Assembly: GCA_946187475.1 (NCBI GenBank)
Contig: CAMHRJ010000029.1
Location: 1-13,729 of the forward strand
From: an uncultured Clostridia bacterium
GTDB lineage: Bacteria; Bacillota; Clostridia; Oscillospirales; Oscillospiraceae
Direction of reading: 5' to 3'
DNA: 13,729 nt
Shown here: one piece after another, positions 7,287-13,729 of the stretch
Layout: every line of letters begins with the position of its first letter
Position numbering within the stretch: position 1 is the stretch's first letter
Translations under genes and position numbers: made by a program
The notes under the pieces: generated by a model
What the model was told of the DNA's origin: nothing
Seen by the model: the letters and a program-made list of their open reading frames with translations, nothing else
The model's database searches: none

Positions 7287-8257
7287 AATACGATGAACAG
7301 GCCCTGCACGCCGGACTCCGGCGGAGCATCAAGGCCATGACCCCGGAAATGGACGAATCGCTGCTGACCCAGCCGGTGGAGATCGCCGACGGCAGCGAGT
7401 GGTATCTGGAGGGTCTGCCCACCCGGCGGAAAGGTGCCGTCCGCGCGCTGATGGCCGCGGCGGCCTGCCTGGTGCTGATCCTCGCCGGCATGTTCTGGCG
7501 GGGCGGCCGGGTGGTGACGGACGTCTATCTGGACGTGAATCCTTCGGTGGCCTTGCATCTGAACCACAGCGAGCGCGTGGTCCGCACCGAAGCCCTGAAC
7601 GCCGACGGCGAGCAGGTACTCGCGTCCCTGCAGCTCCGGGGCGAGAGTGCCGAGGACGCGCTGGAAGACCTGCTGGACGAAATGGAGGCCCAGGGCTTCC
7701 TGCGCCGGGACCGGAACGGCGTTCTGGTGACCGTGACGTCCCAGGACGAGGAGACGGAAAACCGCCTGCTGGAGGCGCTGCTGGCGCGGGTGCAAAAGCG
7801 CGTGGGCGAAAAGGACGTGCTGGCCCAGAAGCTGACGGCAGACGATGATCTGCGTCAGGAGGCAGCCAAAAACCACATCTCCCCGGGCAGAGCGGAGCTC
7901 CTGCGGGCTGTGTCTGACCGCACCGGCATCCCGACGTCGAAGCTCTCCGCCCTCTCCATCCACGATCTGCTGGAGCTGCTGGACGATCTGGATGATGACG
8001 ACGATGACTGGGATGACGATGACTGGGACGATCATGATAACGACGATCATGACAATGACCGGGACGACGATGATGACTGGGATGATGACGATTGGGACGA
8101 CGATGACTGGGACGACGACGATCACGCCTACGAGAGTGCCCCGCAGGGCCAGAATTCCGGCGGAAGCCAGACGACCCAGCGGCATGATGACGACGATGAC
8201 GATGACGATGATGATTGGGACGATGACGACGACGATGATGACGATGACGACGACTGA
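7283..8257 (+). CDS. RsgI-like transmembrane anti-sigma factor with poly-Asp/Trp tail
   Basis: 324 residues. Residues 1-49 are a short cytoplasmic segment expected to hold the sigma factor; about 50-72 (AVRALMAAAACLVLILAGMFW) are one membrane helix. Residues 76-200 match the extracytoplasmic middle domain of RsgI anti-sigma factors: VYLDVNPSVALHLN at 81-94, AEDALEDLL at 123-131, then NHISPGRAELL at 197-207. RsgI proteins sense extracellular ligands and release their sigma factor. Residues 234-324 are a tail with 58 Asp in 91 residues, split by a neutral stretch (281-300), with Trp at 243, 248, 266, 271, 276 and 312. The tail lies outside the membrane and could bind Ca2+ or other cations. The start is set by the ATGA overlap with the sigma gene. 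The N-terminus does not look like the SigI-binding RsgI domain, which fits an ECF partner. Confidence 0.85.
   Translation: MKYDEQALHAGLRRSIKAMTPEMDESLLTQPVEIADGSEWYLEGLPTRRKGAVRALMAAAACLVLILAGMFWRGGRVVTDVYLDVNPSVALHLNHSERVVRTEALNADGEQVLASLQLRGESAEDALEDLLDEMEAQGFLRRDRNGVLVTVTSQDEETENRLLEALLARVQKRVGEKDVLAQKLTADDDLRQEAAKNHISPGRAELLRAVSDRTGIPTSKLSALSIHDLLELLDDLDDDDDDWDDDDWDDHDNDDHDNDRDDDDDWDDDDWDDDDWDDDDHAYESAPQGQNSGGSQTTQRHDDDDDDDDDDWDDDDDDDDDDDD
7982..8254 (+). repeat. GAY-rich low-complexity repeat coding the Asp tail
   Basis: A run of GAT and GAC codons in irregular mixture, punctuated by TGG, interrupted at 8123-8182 by ordinary sequence. The mixed codon use suggests selection on the protein rather than recent DNA slippage, but repeat length is likely to vary between strains. 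Confidence 0.85.
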
Positions 8258-8269
8258 CCGGAGAGCGGT

Positions 8270-9622
8270 ATGCGCAGGCTGAGCGAGGTGCTCCGGGCGG
8301 AATACGGCGAGAAGGTCTACAAGCTCTCCCTGTCCTCGGGCTGCACCTGCCCCAACCGGGACGGCACCGTGGGCGCGGGCGGCTGTACCTTCTGCTCTGC
8401 CGGCGGCTCCGGGGATTTCGCGGCAGAGTTCGCGCCCCTGGAGCAGCAGATCGCCGACGCGAAGGCCCGCATCCGGAAAAAGACCGACGCCAAAAAGTTC
8501 ATCGCCTATTTCCAGTCCTACACCAACACCTACGGCGATCTGGAGCGTCTGGAGGCTCTCTACACCGAGGCCATCTCCCGGCCGGAGGTCGTGATTCTCT
8601 CTCTGGGCACCCGGCCGGACTGTCTGGGCCCGGAGGTGATCGGAATGCTGAAGCGTCTGAACGCCATAAAGCCCGTGTGGGTGGAGCTGGGGCTCCAGAC
8701 CATCCACGACCGCACTGCCGTGGCTGTGAACCGGGGCTATCCCCTCGCCGCCTTCGCCGAGGGCTACCGGGCGCTGAAGGACGCGGGCATCACCGTGATC
8801 GTCCATGTGATCTATTCTCTCCCCGGAGAGACCCGGGAGGACATGCTGGACACGGTGCGGTATCTGGCGGCGCTGGAGCCCCCGCCCGACGGGGTGAAGC
8901 TGCAGATGCTGCATGTTCTGAAGGGCACCCCGCTGGGCGAGCAGTATGAAAAAGCGCCCTTCCCCCTGCTGTCCCTGGAGGAATACGCCGACCTCATCGC
9001 CGAGAGTCTGCGCATCCTGCCGCCGGAGACCGTGCTCCACCGCATGACCGGCGACGGACCGGGAAAGCTCCTGCTGGCGCCGGAGTGGACCCGGAGCAAA
9101 AAGCGGGTGCTGAACACCCTGAACCGGGCCATCGCCCATTCCATCCGGCTCTCCGGAATCCTGGCCATCACGTGCTATAATGTTAGCAACGACAAACTGC
9201 CAACGAGGTGTCCTATGGAATATCAGATCATGCACGCCACCCGCCAGTCCATCCGGGTGCGGTTTTGCCGCCGGCGCTGGACGAAAACCGAGGCCGAGGC
9301 CCTGCGCCGGGCGCTGGCCGCTGCCGAGGGGATTGAAACCGTGAAAATCTATCCCGCCACCGGCGGCATCTATCTGGAGCACACCGGCCAGGAGGCCGCT
9401 CTGGCCGCCCTGGACGCGGTGAACGCCGAAACCCTGGCCGCCGACCCCTATGCCGATGACGACTGCATCACGATGGAGGAATGGGCCGCCCGGAAGCTGC
9501 ACCCGGCGCTGAAGCGGCGGATGCGCACCGAGATTCTGGTGGAGGCCGCGGCGGACCTGTTTCTGCCCGCTCCCGCCCAGTTCGCCTTCCACGCCTACCA
9601 GCTGCTGAAGCTGAAGGGCTGA
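8270..9622 (+). CDS. TIGR01212-family radical SAM protein reading into an HMA2-like domain
   Basis: 450 codons. The start at 8270 follows GGAGAG, 12 bases after the anti-sigma stop, so it belongs to the same operon. Residues 1-300 match the YtqA/YhcC radical SAM family: GCTCPNRDGT (24-33) and GGCTFC (37-42), with Cys27, Cys39 and Cys42 as the likely 4Fe-4S ligands, followed by LGLQTIHD and LPGETREDM. The family's natural end (W..SKKRVLNTLNRA) is reached near residue 290. The frame then crosses about 20 residues of intergenic-looking sequence into residues 316-450. This part resembles the HMA2-type N-terminal region of metal P-type ATPases (EYQIMHATRQSIRVRF, IETVKIYPATGGIYLEH, then LFLPAPAQFAFHAYQLL), without a CxxC motif. 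It ends where ATPase membrane helices would normally begin. It could be a real fusion or two genes joined by loss of a stop. Radical SAM chemistry is supported; its substrate is unknown. Confidence 0.8.
   Translation: MRRLSEVLRAEYGEKVYKLSLSSGCTCPNRDGTVGAGGCTFCSAGGSGDFAAEFAPLEQQIADAKARIRKKTDAKKFIAYFQSYTNTYGDLERLEALYTEAISRPEVVILSLGTRPDCLGPEVIGMLKRLNAIKPVWVELGLQTIHDRTAVAVNRGYPLAAFAEGYRALKDAGITVIVHVIYSLPGETREDMLDTVRYLAALEPPPDGVKLQMLHVLKGTPLGEQYEKAPFPLLSLEEYADLIAESLRILPPETVLHRMTGDGPGKLLLAPEWTRSKKRVLNTLNRAIAHSIRLSGILAITCYNVSNDKLPTRCPMEYQIMHATRQSIRVRFCRRRWTKTEAEALRRALAAAEGIETVKIYPATGGIYLEHTGQEAALAALDAVNAETLAADPYADDDCITMEEWAARKLHPALKRRMRTEILVEAAADLFLPAPAQFAFHAYQLLKLKG
9173..9214 (+). promoter_or_regulatory. 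extended -10 box and ribosome site inside the fused frame
   Basis: TGCTATAAT (9173-9181) is a perfect extended -10 (TGnTATAAT); no good -35 is visible. GAGGTG (9205-9210) lies just before ATG 9215. The stretch is less GC-rich than its surroundings and looks like a former or working intergenic region. Confidence 0.5.
9215..9622 (+). other. possible independent HMA2-like gene, in frame with the radical SAM gene
   Basis: Translation from ATG 9215 would give a 135-residue protein (MEYQIMHATRQS...LLKLKG) made only of the HMA2-like metal-handling domain. Its own promoter-like and ribosome signals support separate expression whether or not read-through also occurs. No P-type ATPase follows; a terminator and convergent genes do, so it is an orphan or a truncated ATPase N-terminus. 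Confidence 0.5.
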
Positions 9623-9640
9623 GTCACAAATAAGAAAAAG

Positions 9641-9665
9641 CCGCTGCTTTCGCAGCGGTTTTTTT
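9641..9665. terminator. bidirectional intrinsic terminator between convergent operons
   Basis: CCGCTGC (9641-9647), loop TTTC, GCAGCGG (9652-9658), then seven T on the plus strand. AAAAAG just before the stem gives a U-run on the minus strand. It lies 18 bases after the plus-strand stop (9622) and 8 bases from the minus-strand esterase stop (9673). Confidence 0.93.
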
Positions 9666-9672
9666 GATTGCC

Positions 9673-10461
9673 TTATGGTTTCAGCAGTCGGCCCAGGCCC
9701 CGGTTCAGGTATTCGTTCCAGAATCGCCAGTTGTGGCCGCCGGGGCCTTCCTCGTAGCAGAAATCGGCGTTCTGCTCCTTGAGGAAATCCCGAAACTGCC
9801 GGTTCGCGCCCAGGAGGGAATCCTCGGTGCCGATGGCGAGATAGAGCCTCGGGATGTCCGCGCCGGCGGCCTTCAGCTGCCGATACTGAACCTCCGGGTT
9901 CTTGTCCGTCTCCTCGATGCCCTCCAGATCACCGAACACGTCCCGCACCATAGCCATGGGCATGACGCCCTCATTCTCCCCGGCGGCAAAAGCCCGGATG
10001 CGCAGGGCCGAGGACAGGGCGATGCAGGCAGAATAGGTCTCCGGGAAGGCAAAGGCCGTGTGCAGGGCACCGTAGCCGCCCATGGAGAGGCCGCCGATGA
10101 GGGTGTCCTCCCGGCTTTGGGCATAGCCGAACACCGACCGGACATAGGCGGGGAATTCCTCCCCCACGAAGGTGGCGTAGTTGCCGCCCACGTAGCCTCG
10201 GTCCAGATAGAAATTGTTGCCGCAGGTGGGCATGAACACCGCCAGATTGTACTGGATGGCCATCTCCTGGGCCACGCCGCCGAAGAGCCAGTCCGTGTCC
10301 GTGCCGGTGAGCCCGTGGAGCAGGATCAGGGTCTTGGCGGGCCGGTCATAGTGCCGCGGGTCGATGACCTCCGGCATCTCCACGTCGTTGGGCAGCACGA
10401 AGGCAAAATTCGCGTGCTGCATGATGGACCGTGCGTGAAATTCCATTCTTCCGCTTGCCAT
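9673..10461 (-). CDS. alpha/beta-hydrolase esterase (esterase D / tributyrin esterase-like)
   Basis: 262 residues, cytoplasmic: no signal peptide. It belongs to the putative esterase family (PF00756-like), which hydrolyses short acyl or thiol esters. LLHGLTG at 47-53 is the oxyanion region. Ser126 in GLSMGGYGA is the nucleophile, Asp214 in GTEDSL and His243 in GGHNW complete the triad. Length fits the family. AAGGAG lies 9 bases before ATG 10461, inside the end of the upstream gene. The gap to the metallophosphoesterase stop is only three bases, so the two are translationally coupled. The last gene of its operon, it ends at the terminator 9641-9665. Physiological substrate is not predictable. 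Confidence 0.9.
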   Translation of the reverse strand: MASGRMEFHARSIMQHANFAFVLPNDVEMPEVIDPRHYDRPAKTLILLHGLTGTDTDWLFGGVAQEMAIQYNLAVFMPTCGNNFYLDRGYVGGNYATFVGEEFPAYVRSVFGYAQSREDTLIGGLSMGGYGALHTAFAFPETYSACIALSSALRIRAFAAGENEGVMPMAMVRDVFGDLEGIEETDKNPEVQYRQLKAAGADIPRLYLAIGTEDSLLGANRQFRDFLKEQNADFCYEEGPGGHNWRFWNEYLNRGLGRLLKP

Positions 10462-10464
10462 GGT

Positions 10465-11070
10465 TCAGGACTCCTTGTCTGAAATCGTAAAGGCATAATG
10501 CCCGCAGGCGTTGATGATCTGCGTCTCTCCGAAGGTGGTGACGCGCGGGACGTTGACGCCGTAGTTTTGGTGGATGTGGCCGTGGAGGAAGTGGGCGGGC
10601 CGGTATTCCTCCAGCAGCTCCCGGAAGCATGCAAAGCCCCGGTGGCTCATGGTGTCCATGTCGTTCAGGCCCCGGGCCGGAGCGTGGGTCAGCAGCAAGT
10701 CAAAGCCCTCTGCGCGCCGGATGGCGCCCTTCAGCCGCCGGACCCGCCTGGCCATCTGCCGCTCGGTGTAGAGGCAGGGCCCTTCCCGATAGCGGTAGGC
10801 CCCGCCCAGGCCCAGGATGCGCAGGCCGTTTTGGACATGGAGCTTCCCGTCCACGCAGAGGCAGCCCTCCGGCGGGGCGGTCACATAGCTTTCATCGTGG
10901 TTTCCCGGCACATACAGCAGCGGGCACCGGGCCATGGTCACCAGAAACTCCAGATACTGCTTCGGCAAATCCCCGCAGGACAGGATCAGGTCGAATTCCG
11001 CGAGCCTGCCCGGGGTATAAAAGTCATAAAAATAGGGTGAAACCTCATCGGCGATGGTGAGAATCCGCAT
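10465..11070 (-). CDS. calcineurin-like metallophosphoesterase with an altered first motif
   Basis: 201 residues, predicted cytoplasmic. It carries the binuclear-metal phosphoesterase motifs: GD at 33-34, GNHD 56-59, His129 in LLTHAP and GHIH 164-167. The first motif, normally DxH, reads D8-E9-V10, so one metal-ligand histidine is absent; related small phosphoesterases also vary here. Such enzymes cleave phosphomonoesters, phosphodiesters or nucleotides. ATG 11070 is preferred (MRILTIADE) with GGGGGTGA before it. A GTG at 11079 would give three more residues and a GTGA overlap with the upstream stop. The tight packing with the ParB-BMP gene suggests a shared role, perhaps around a nucleotide ligand, which is inference. 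Confidence 0.85.
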   Translation of the reverse strand: MRILTIADEVSPYFYDFYTPGRLAEFDLILSCGDLPKQYLEFLVTMARCPLLYVPGNHDESYVTAPPEGCLCVDGKLHVQNGLRILGLGGAYRYREGPCLYTERQMARRVRRLKGAIRRAEGFDLLLTHAPARGLNDMDTMSHRGFACFRELLEEYRPAHFLHGHIHQNYGVNVPRVTTFGETQIINACGHYAFTISDKES

Positions 11071-11075
11071 GCCTC

Positions 11076-12992
11076 TCACCCCCGCCGGTCCCGGCTGGCC
11101 TTGCCCACGCCCACCAGGTCCACCGTGGCCTTGGCAAGGTCCGTCAGCTCGTCGTAAACGGGGATGGCGCCGGTGATGTTCTCCACCAGCTCCTCCATGC
11201 GGATGATCTGCTCCGGAGTCAGATCGCCGTCGGACTCCAGAGCCTTGCCCTGCTGGTCATAGAGGGCTCCGGCGAAGGGTCGGCAGAGGCCGCTTGCCAC
11301 GGCGCCCTTCAGAGTCTCCGCCAGACGGATCACCGGCGGGGGCAGGGTCTCGGCGCAGCGCAGGTCCACCACCCCGGCGGAGAGGCCCCAATAGTAGTTC
11401 AGGGCCCGGCTGGTGCCGGCATACTCCTGCCGGGCGGTGCTGGAGCGCACCAGCCGCAGCAGCCGCTCGTAATAGGTGCCCCACTGCCACAGGGGCGTGG
11501 CCAGATTCACCCGGCCGCTCTCCGTGATGAGGGACAGGCCCAGGCTTTCCCGATCGTCCATGCCCCAGCGGGTCATGTCCTGGGCGGAGATCAGCCGGGC
11601 GCCGCGGCTGAGCAGCCGCTGCTCGGCGGCCTCGTTTCCGCCCACGCTGGACCACTCCAGCAGCACCTTGGCCCGGGGATTCACCATCTGGGCACCCAGG
11701 GCGAAGGCGTTGACGCCGGCCACCTGGCCGAAGATGGGGTAGTCCGCCAGATAGCCCACCGGGTCGTCCCCGGCCATGGCCCCGGCGATGGCGCCGATGA
11801 TGAATTTCACCTCATACATCCGGGCGTAATAGGTGCGGATATAGCGGTGGTTCGTGTTCAGGGAGCAGTTGAAGAAGGTGACCTCCGGGTGCTCCACGGC
11901 GGCCCGGAGACTGGCGGGCAGCAGCCGGGGCGAGGTGGTGAAAATCACCGTGTTCCCGGCGGCGATGGCCGACTCGATGGCCTGTTCCGCTCCGGCGGAG
12001 AGCACGTCGAACCAGGCAGTGGCCTCCACCTGGCCCTGGAGGGCCTGCTGGGCGTAAATCCGCCCCTGCTCGTGGCCCCGGGTCCAGGCGGCGCTGTCGG
12101 GGCTGCCGTCGTGGAGGAAGGCCGCCCGGATGGGCTTGGCCCCGGTGGGCAGCACCTTCTGGATCAGGCTGGGCTTTTCCTCCGGCGGGGTCATGTGGAC
12201 CTCCACAGGCTCCGGCTCCTGGCGGAGCGCGATCTCCTCCCAGGCCTTTTTCAGCAGCTGCTGCAGGGCCTCGGCGCCCTTGTCCTGGAGGGCACCGTAG
12301 CCGTAGATCTCCAGACAGGCCAGCAGCGCGTCGCCGGGCAGCAGCGACAGCTTTCCGCCGCCGCAGCGGTCGAAGGCCGTGCGGAAATAATACCACACGG
12401 TGCGCAGCCGCCTGCTCTCCTCCTCGGTCCAAACCGCCTCCTGGTCCTTGCCCAGCAGCTTCTGCAGGGCGGCATAGCCCCCGGGGCGGGAAAATTCGAT
12501 CTCATTGATGCGGCTGCGGGCATAGAAATCCACAAACTCGAAGTAGCCCGCGTTCTCCGGTGTCCGCTCCGGCAAAATGCGGATGACCCGGGCCGCGATC
12601 TGGGGCGCGTCGAAGAATTTCAGCACGCTGACGCGCTTGTTGCCCTCCTCCACATAAAAGCGGTTGAGGTATTCATAGGCCTTGATGGGCTCCTGAATGC
12701 CCTCGGTCAGGTGGGCCTGGCAGAGCCGCTGCCACTTGACGGCAAATTCGCTTTTCACGTCCATGACGGGCATGAAATTGGCGGCGAAGGCGTTTTCCCG
12801 GGCACGGCTTTTCGTGCCCACCACGAAGGCGGAGGGCACCTGCACCACACCCAGATCCACGCCGCCCAGGGCCTTGGCCGCGGGGATGAAATCGTCCAGC
12901 ACCGGCAGACAGGGGGACTGGCCCCGGGAGACGCGGGTGCGGGTCTCCTTCTGGCCGCGCTTGAGGGCTTCCCGATAGTAGAGTTCGGACAT
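11076..12992 (-). CDS. ParB/Srx-like domain fused to BMP (PnrA-type) ligand-binding domain
   Basis: 638 residues, no signal peptide, lipobox or membrane helix, so cytoplasmic. Residues about 40-140 resemble the ParB/sulfiredoxin fold: VDLGVVQVP, GIQEPIKAYEYLNRFYVEEG and NKRVSVLKFF at 118-127 (the place of the ParB GxxR motif). Residues 140-280 are mixed helical and end in a Pro/Glu-rich linker (258-275). Residues about 286-566 match the BMP family, periplasmic binding proteins for purine nucleosides and related ligands: AAFLHDGSPDSAAWTRGHEQG 290-310, EVKFIIGAIAGAMA 394-407, VGYLADYPIFG 412-422. The tail 585-638 is polar. Since BMP proteins are normally lipoproteins of ABC importers, a cytoplasmic one may be a ligand-sensing regulator or enzyme. 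AAAGGA lies 8 bases before ATG 12992. It leads a three-gene operon and starts just after a terminator. Confidence 0.8.
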   Translation of the reverse strand: MSELYYREALKRGQKETRTRVSRGQSPCLPVLDDFIPAAKALGGVDLGVVQVPSAFVVGTKSRARENAFAANFMPVMDVKSEFAVKWQRLCQAHLTEGIQEPIKAYEYLNRFYVEEGNKRVSVLKFFDAPQIAARVIRILPERTPENAGYFEFVDFYARSRINEIEFSRPGGYAALQKLLGKDQEAVWTEEESRRLRTVWYYFRTAFDRCGGGKLSLLPGDALLACLEIYGYGALQDKGAEALQQLLKKAWEEIALRQEPEPVEVHMTPPEEKPSLIQKVLPTGAKPIRAAFLHDGSPDSAAWTRGHEQGRIYAQQALQGQVEATAWFDVLSAGAEQAIESAIAAGNTVIFTTSPRLLPASLRAAVEHPEVTFFNCSLNTNHRYIRTYYARMYEVKFIIGAIAGAMAGDDPVGYLADYPIFGQVAGVNAFALGAQMVNPRAKVLLEWSSVGGNEAAEQRLLSRGARLISAQDMTRWGMDDRESLGLSLITESGRVNLATPLWQWGTYYERLLRLVRSSTARQEYAGTSRALNYYWGLSAGVVDLRCAETLPPPVIRLAETLKGAVASGLCRPFAGALYDQQGKALESDGDLTPEQIIRMEELVENITGAIPVYDELTDLAKATVDLVGVGKASRDRRG

Positions 12993-13012
12993 AAGGGTTC
13001 CTTTCTGTTGCG

Positions 13013-13048
13013 AAAAAGGCTCCGGCCGTGGATACGGCGGCCGGAGCC
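13013..13048 (-). terminator. strong intrinsic terminator after the ABC ATPase
   Basis: On the minus strand an 11-base GC-rich stem (arms 13038-13048 and 13018-13028: GGCTCCGGCCG and its complement) with a 9-base loop is followed by TTTTT (13017-13013). It lies 23 bases after the ATPase stop (13072) and only 20 bases before the ATG at 12992, so it may also act as an attenuator for the downstream operon. Confidence 0.88.
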
Positions 13049-13071
13049 CATCAGGGATTCAAAAAGCAAGA

Positions 13072-13729
13072 TCAGAACTCGTAGTTCTTGCAGACAGGAG
13101 AGTGATTCTCGGCAGACTCCTTGTCGTACCAGATCAGGTTCAGGCTGGTCTCCTTGTCGAAGAGCTGGATCAGCTCCGGCTCGGTGGTGAAGTGCACCGT
13201 CTGGCCCATGGAGACGTCCTCCTCCAGACCCACGGTGGGGATGACCATGACGACCTCGTCGTCACCGCTGCGGGCGTGGAGGTTGAACTCGCTGCCCAGC
13301 ATCTCGGAGACCTCGATGGTGGCGGTCAGGCTGCCCTCGCCCACGGTGATGTGCTGGGGACGGATGCCGGCGACGATGTCGCAGGGCTTTTGGCCGTTCT
13401 GCTTGAGAGCCTTCTGCTGGAAATCAGAGAGCTTGAACTTCTCGCCGCGAATCTCGGCGTAGTAAACGTCGTTCTCCAGCAGGAGCTTGCAGTTGTCGAA
13501 GAAGTTCATGACGGGCATGCCGATGAAGCCGGCGACGAACAGGTTCACGGGCTTGCCGAAGACTTCCTGAGGCGTGCCGATCTGGTTGACGTAGCCGTCC
13601 TTCATGATGACGATGCGGTCGCCCAGGGTCATGGCCTCGGTCTGGTCATGGGTGACGTACATGAAGGTGGTGTCGATGCGCTGACGCAGCTTGATGATCT
13701 CGGCGCGCATCTGGTTGCGGAGCTTGGCG
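13072..13729 (-). CDS. sugar ABC transporter ATP-binding protein, MsmX/UgpC type (5' end outside window)
   Basis: The C-terminal 218 residues of a carbohydrate-importer ATPase. The frame enters from the right edge with AKLRNQMRAEIIKLRQR, the segment just after the D-loop. MYVTHDQTEAMTLGDRI contains the H-loop histidine. The rest is the TOBE/OB regulatory domain of MalK-like ATPases (GIRPQHI, EVSEMLGSEFNLHAR, then FDKETSLNLIW). Walker A, signature and Walker B motifs lie beyond the window. Family length is about 370, so roughly the last 60% is present. It energises uptake of oligosaccharides or glycerol phosphate, often shared between several importers. It ends with TGA at 13072-13074 followed by a strong terminator. 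Confidence 0.92.
   Translation of the reverse strand, partial: AKLRNQMRAEIIKLRQRIDTTFMYVTHDQTEAMTLGDRIVIMKDGYVNQIGTPQEVFGKPVNLFVAGFIGMPVMNFFDNCKLLLENDVYYAEIRGEKFKLSDFQQKALKQNGQKPCDIVAGIRPQHITVGEGSLTATIEVSEMLGSEFNLHARSGDDEVVMVIPTVGLEEDVSMGQTVHFTTEPELIQLFDKETSLNLIWYDKESAENHSPVCKNYEF

Noticed and set aside
7982..8254. Possible CRISPR-like or satellite array
   Set aside because: The repeat is a continuous GAY codon run in frame with a coding gene; there are no spacers or conserved repeat units.
7235..9592. A 785-codon minus-strand frame with long Val/Ile runs
   Set aside because: The Val/Ile runs are the complement of the GAY repeat. The plus strand holds the sigma, anti-sigma and radical SAM genes with clear motifs.
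11847..13190. A 447-codon plus-strand frame antisense to the ParB-BMP gene
   Set aside because: It crosses a terminator and two real genes on the other strand and has no domain signal.

Overview
The window reads as a GC-rich Firmicute of the class Clostridia, most likely an Oscillospiraceae-like (gut-type) bacterium. This is inferred from AGGAGG-type ribosome sites, good sigma-A promoters (TTGACA/TATAAT, 17-base spacers), a secreted protein anchored by three S-layer homology (SLH) domains with the CTRGQ..TFLWRA signature, an MsmX/UgpC-type ABC ATPase and a BspA-type leucine-rich repeat. No RNA genes, CRISPR array, IS element or phage gene was seen. No gene-free stretch exceeds 300 bases; the longest is the divergent intergenic region at 6514-6710.

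Left block, minus strand, 6587 down to 1. A sigma-A promoter with a perfect 18-base palindrome at its start site drives a 924-aa secreted neutral ceramidase-like hydrolase with three C-terminal SLH domains. Below it, a second strong promoter, overlapped by a 31-base dyad, drives a 758-aa MurF-like ATP-dependent ligase fused to C-terminal BspA-type leucine-rich repeats. An APC-family amino acid permease follows after 74 bases and runs off the left edge.

Middle block, plus strand, 6599 to 9665. An ECF-type sigma factor overlaps by ATGA a one-TM anti-sigma protein. That protein carries an RsgI-like extracytoplasmic domain and ends in a 91-residue tail with 58 aspartates and regularly spaced tryptophans. 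Twelve bases on is a TIGR01212-family radical SAM gene that reads without a stop into an HMA2-like metal-binding domain. That domain has its own extended -10 box, ribosome site and ATG, so this is either a real fusion or two genes joined by a lost stop. A bidirectional terminator closes the block.

Right block, minus strand, 13729 down to 9673. The 3' part of an MsmX/UgpC-type sugar ABC ATPase ends at a strong terminator. Only 20 bases later starts a tightly packed three-gene operon: a cytoplasmic protein joining a ParB/sulfiredoxin-like N-terminal domain to a BMP/PnrA-type ligand-binding domain, a metallophosphoesterase, and an alpha/beta-hydrolase esterase.

The best candidates for new biology are the ECF sigma/RsgI-like pair with its poly-Asp/Trp sensor tail, the MurF-LRR fusion, the signal-less ParB-BMP protein and the SLH-anchored ceramidase.
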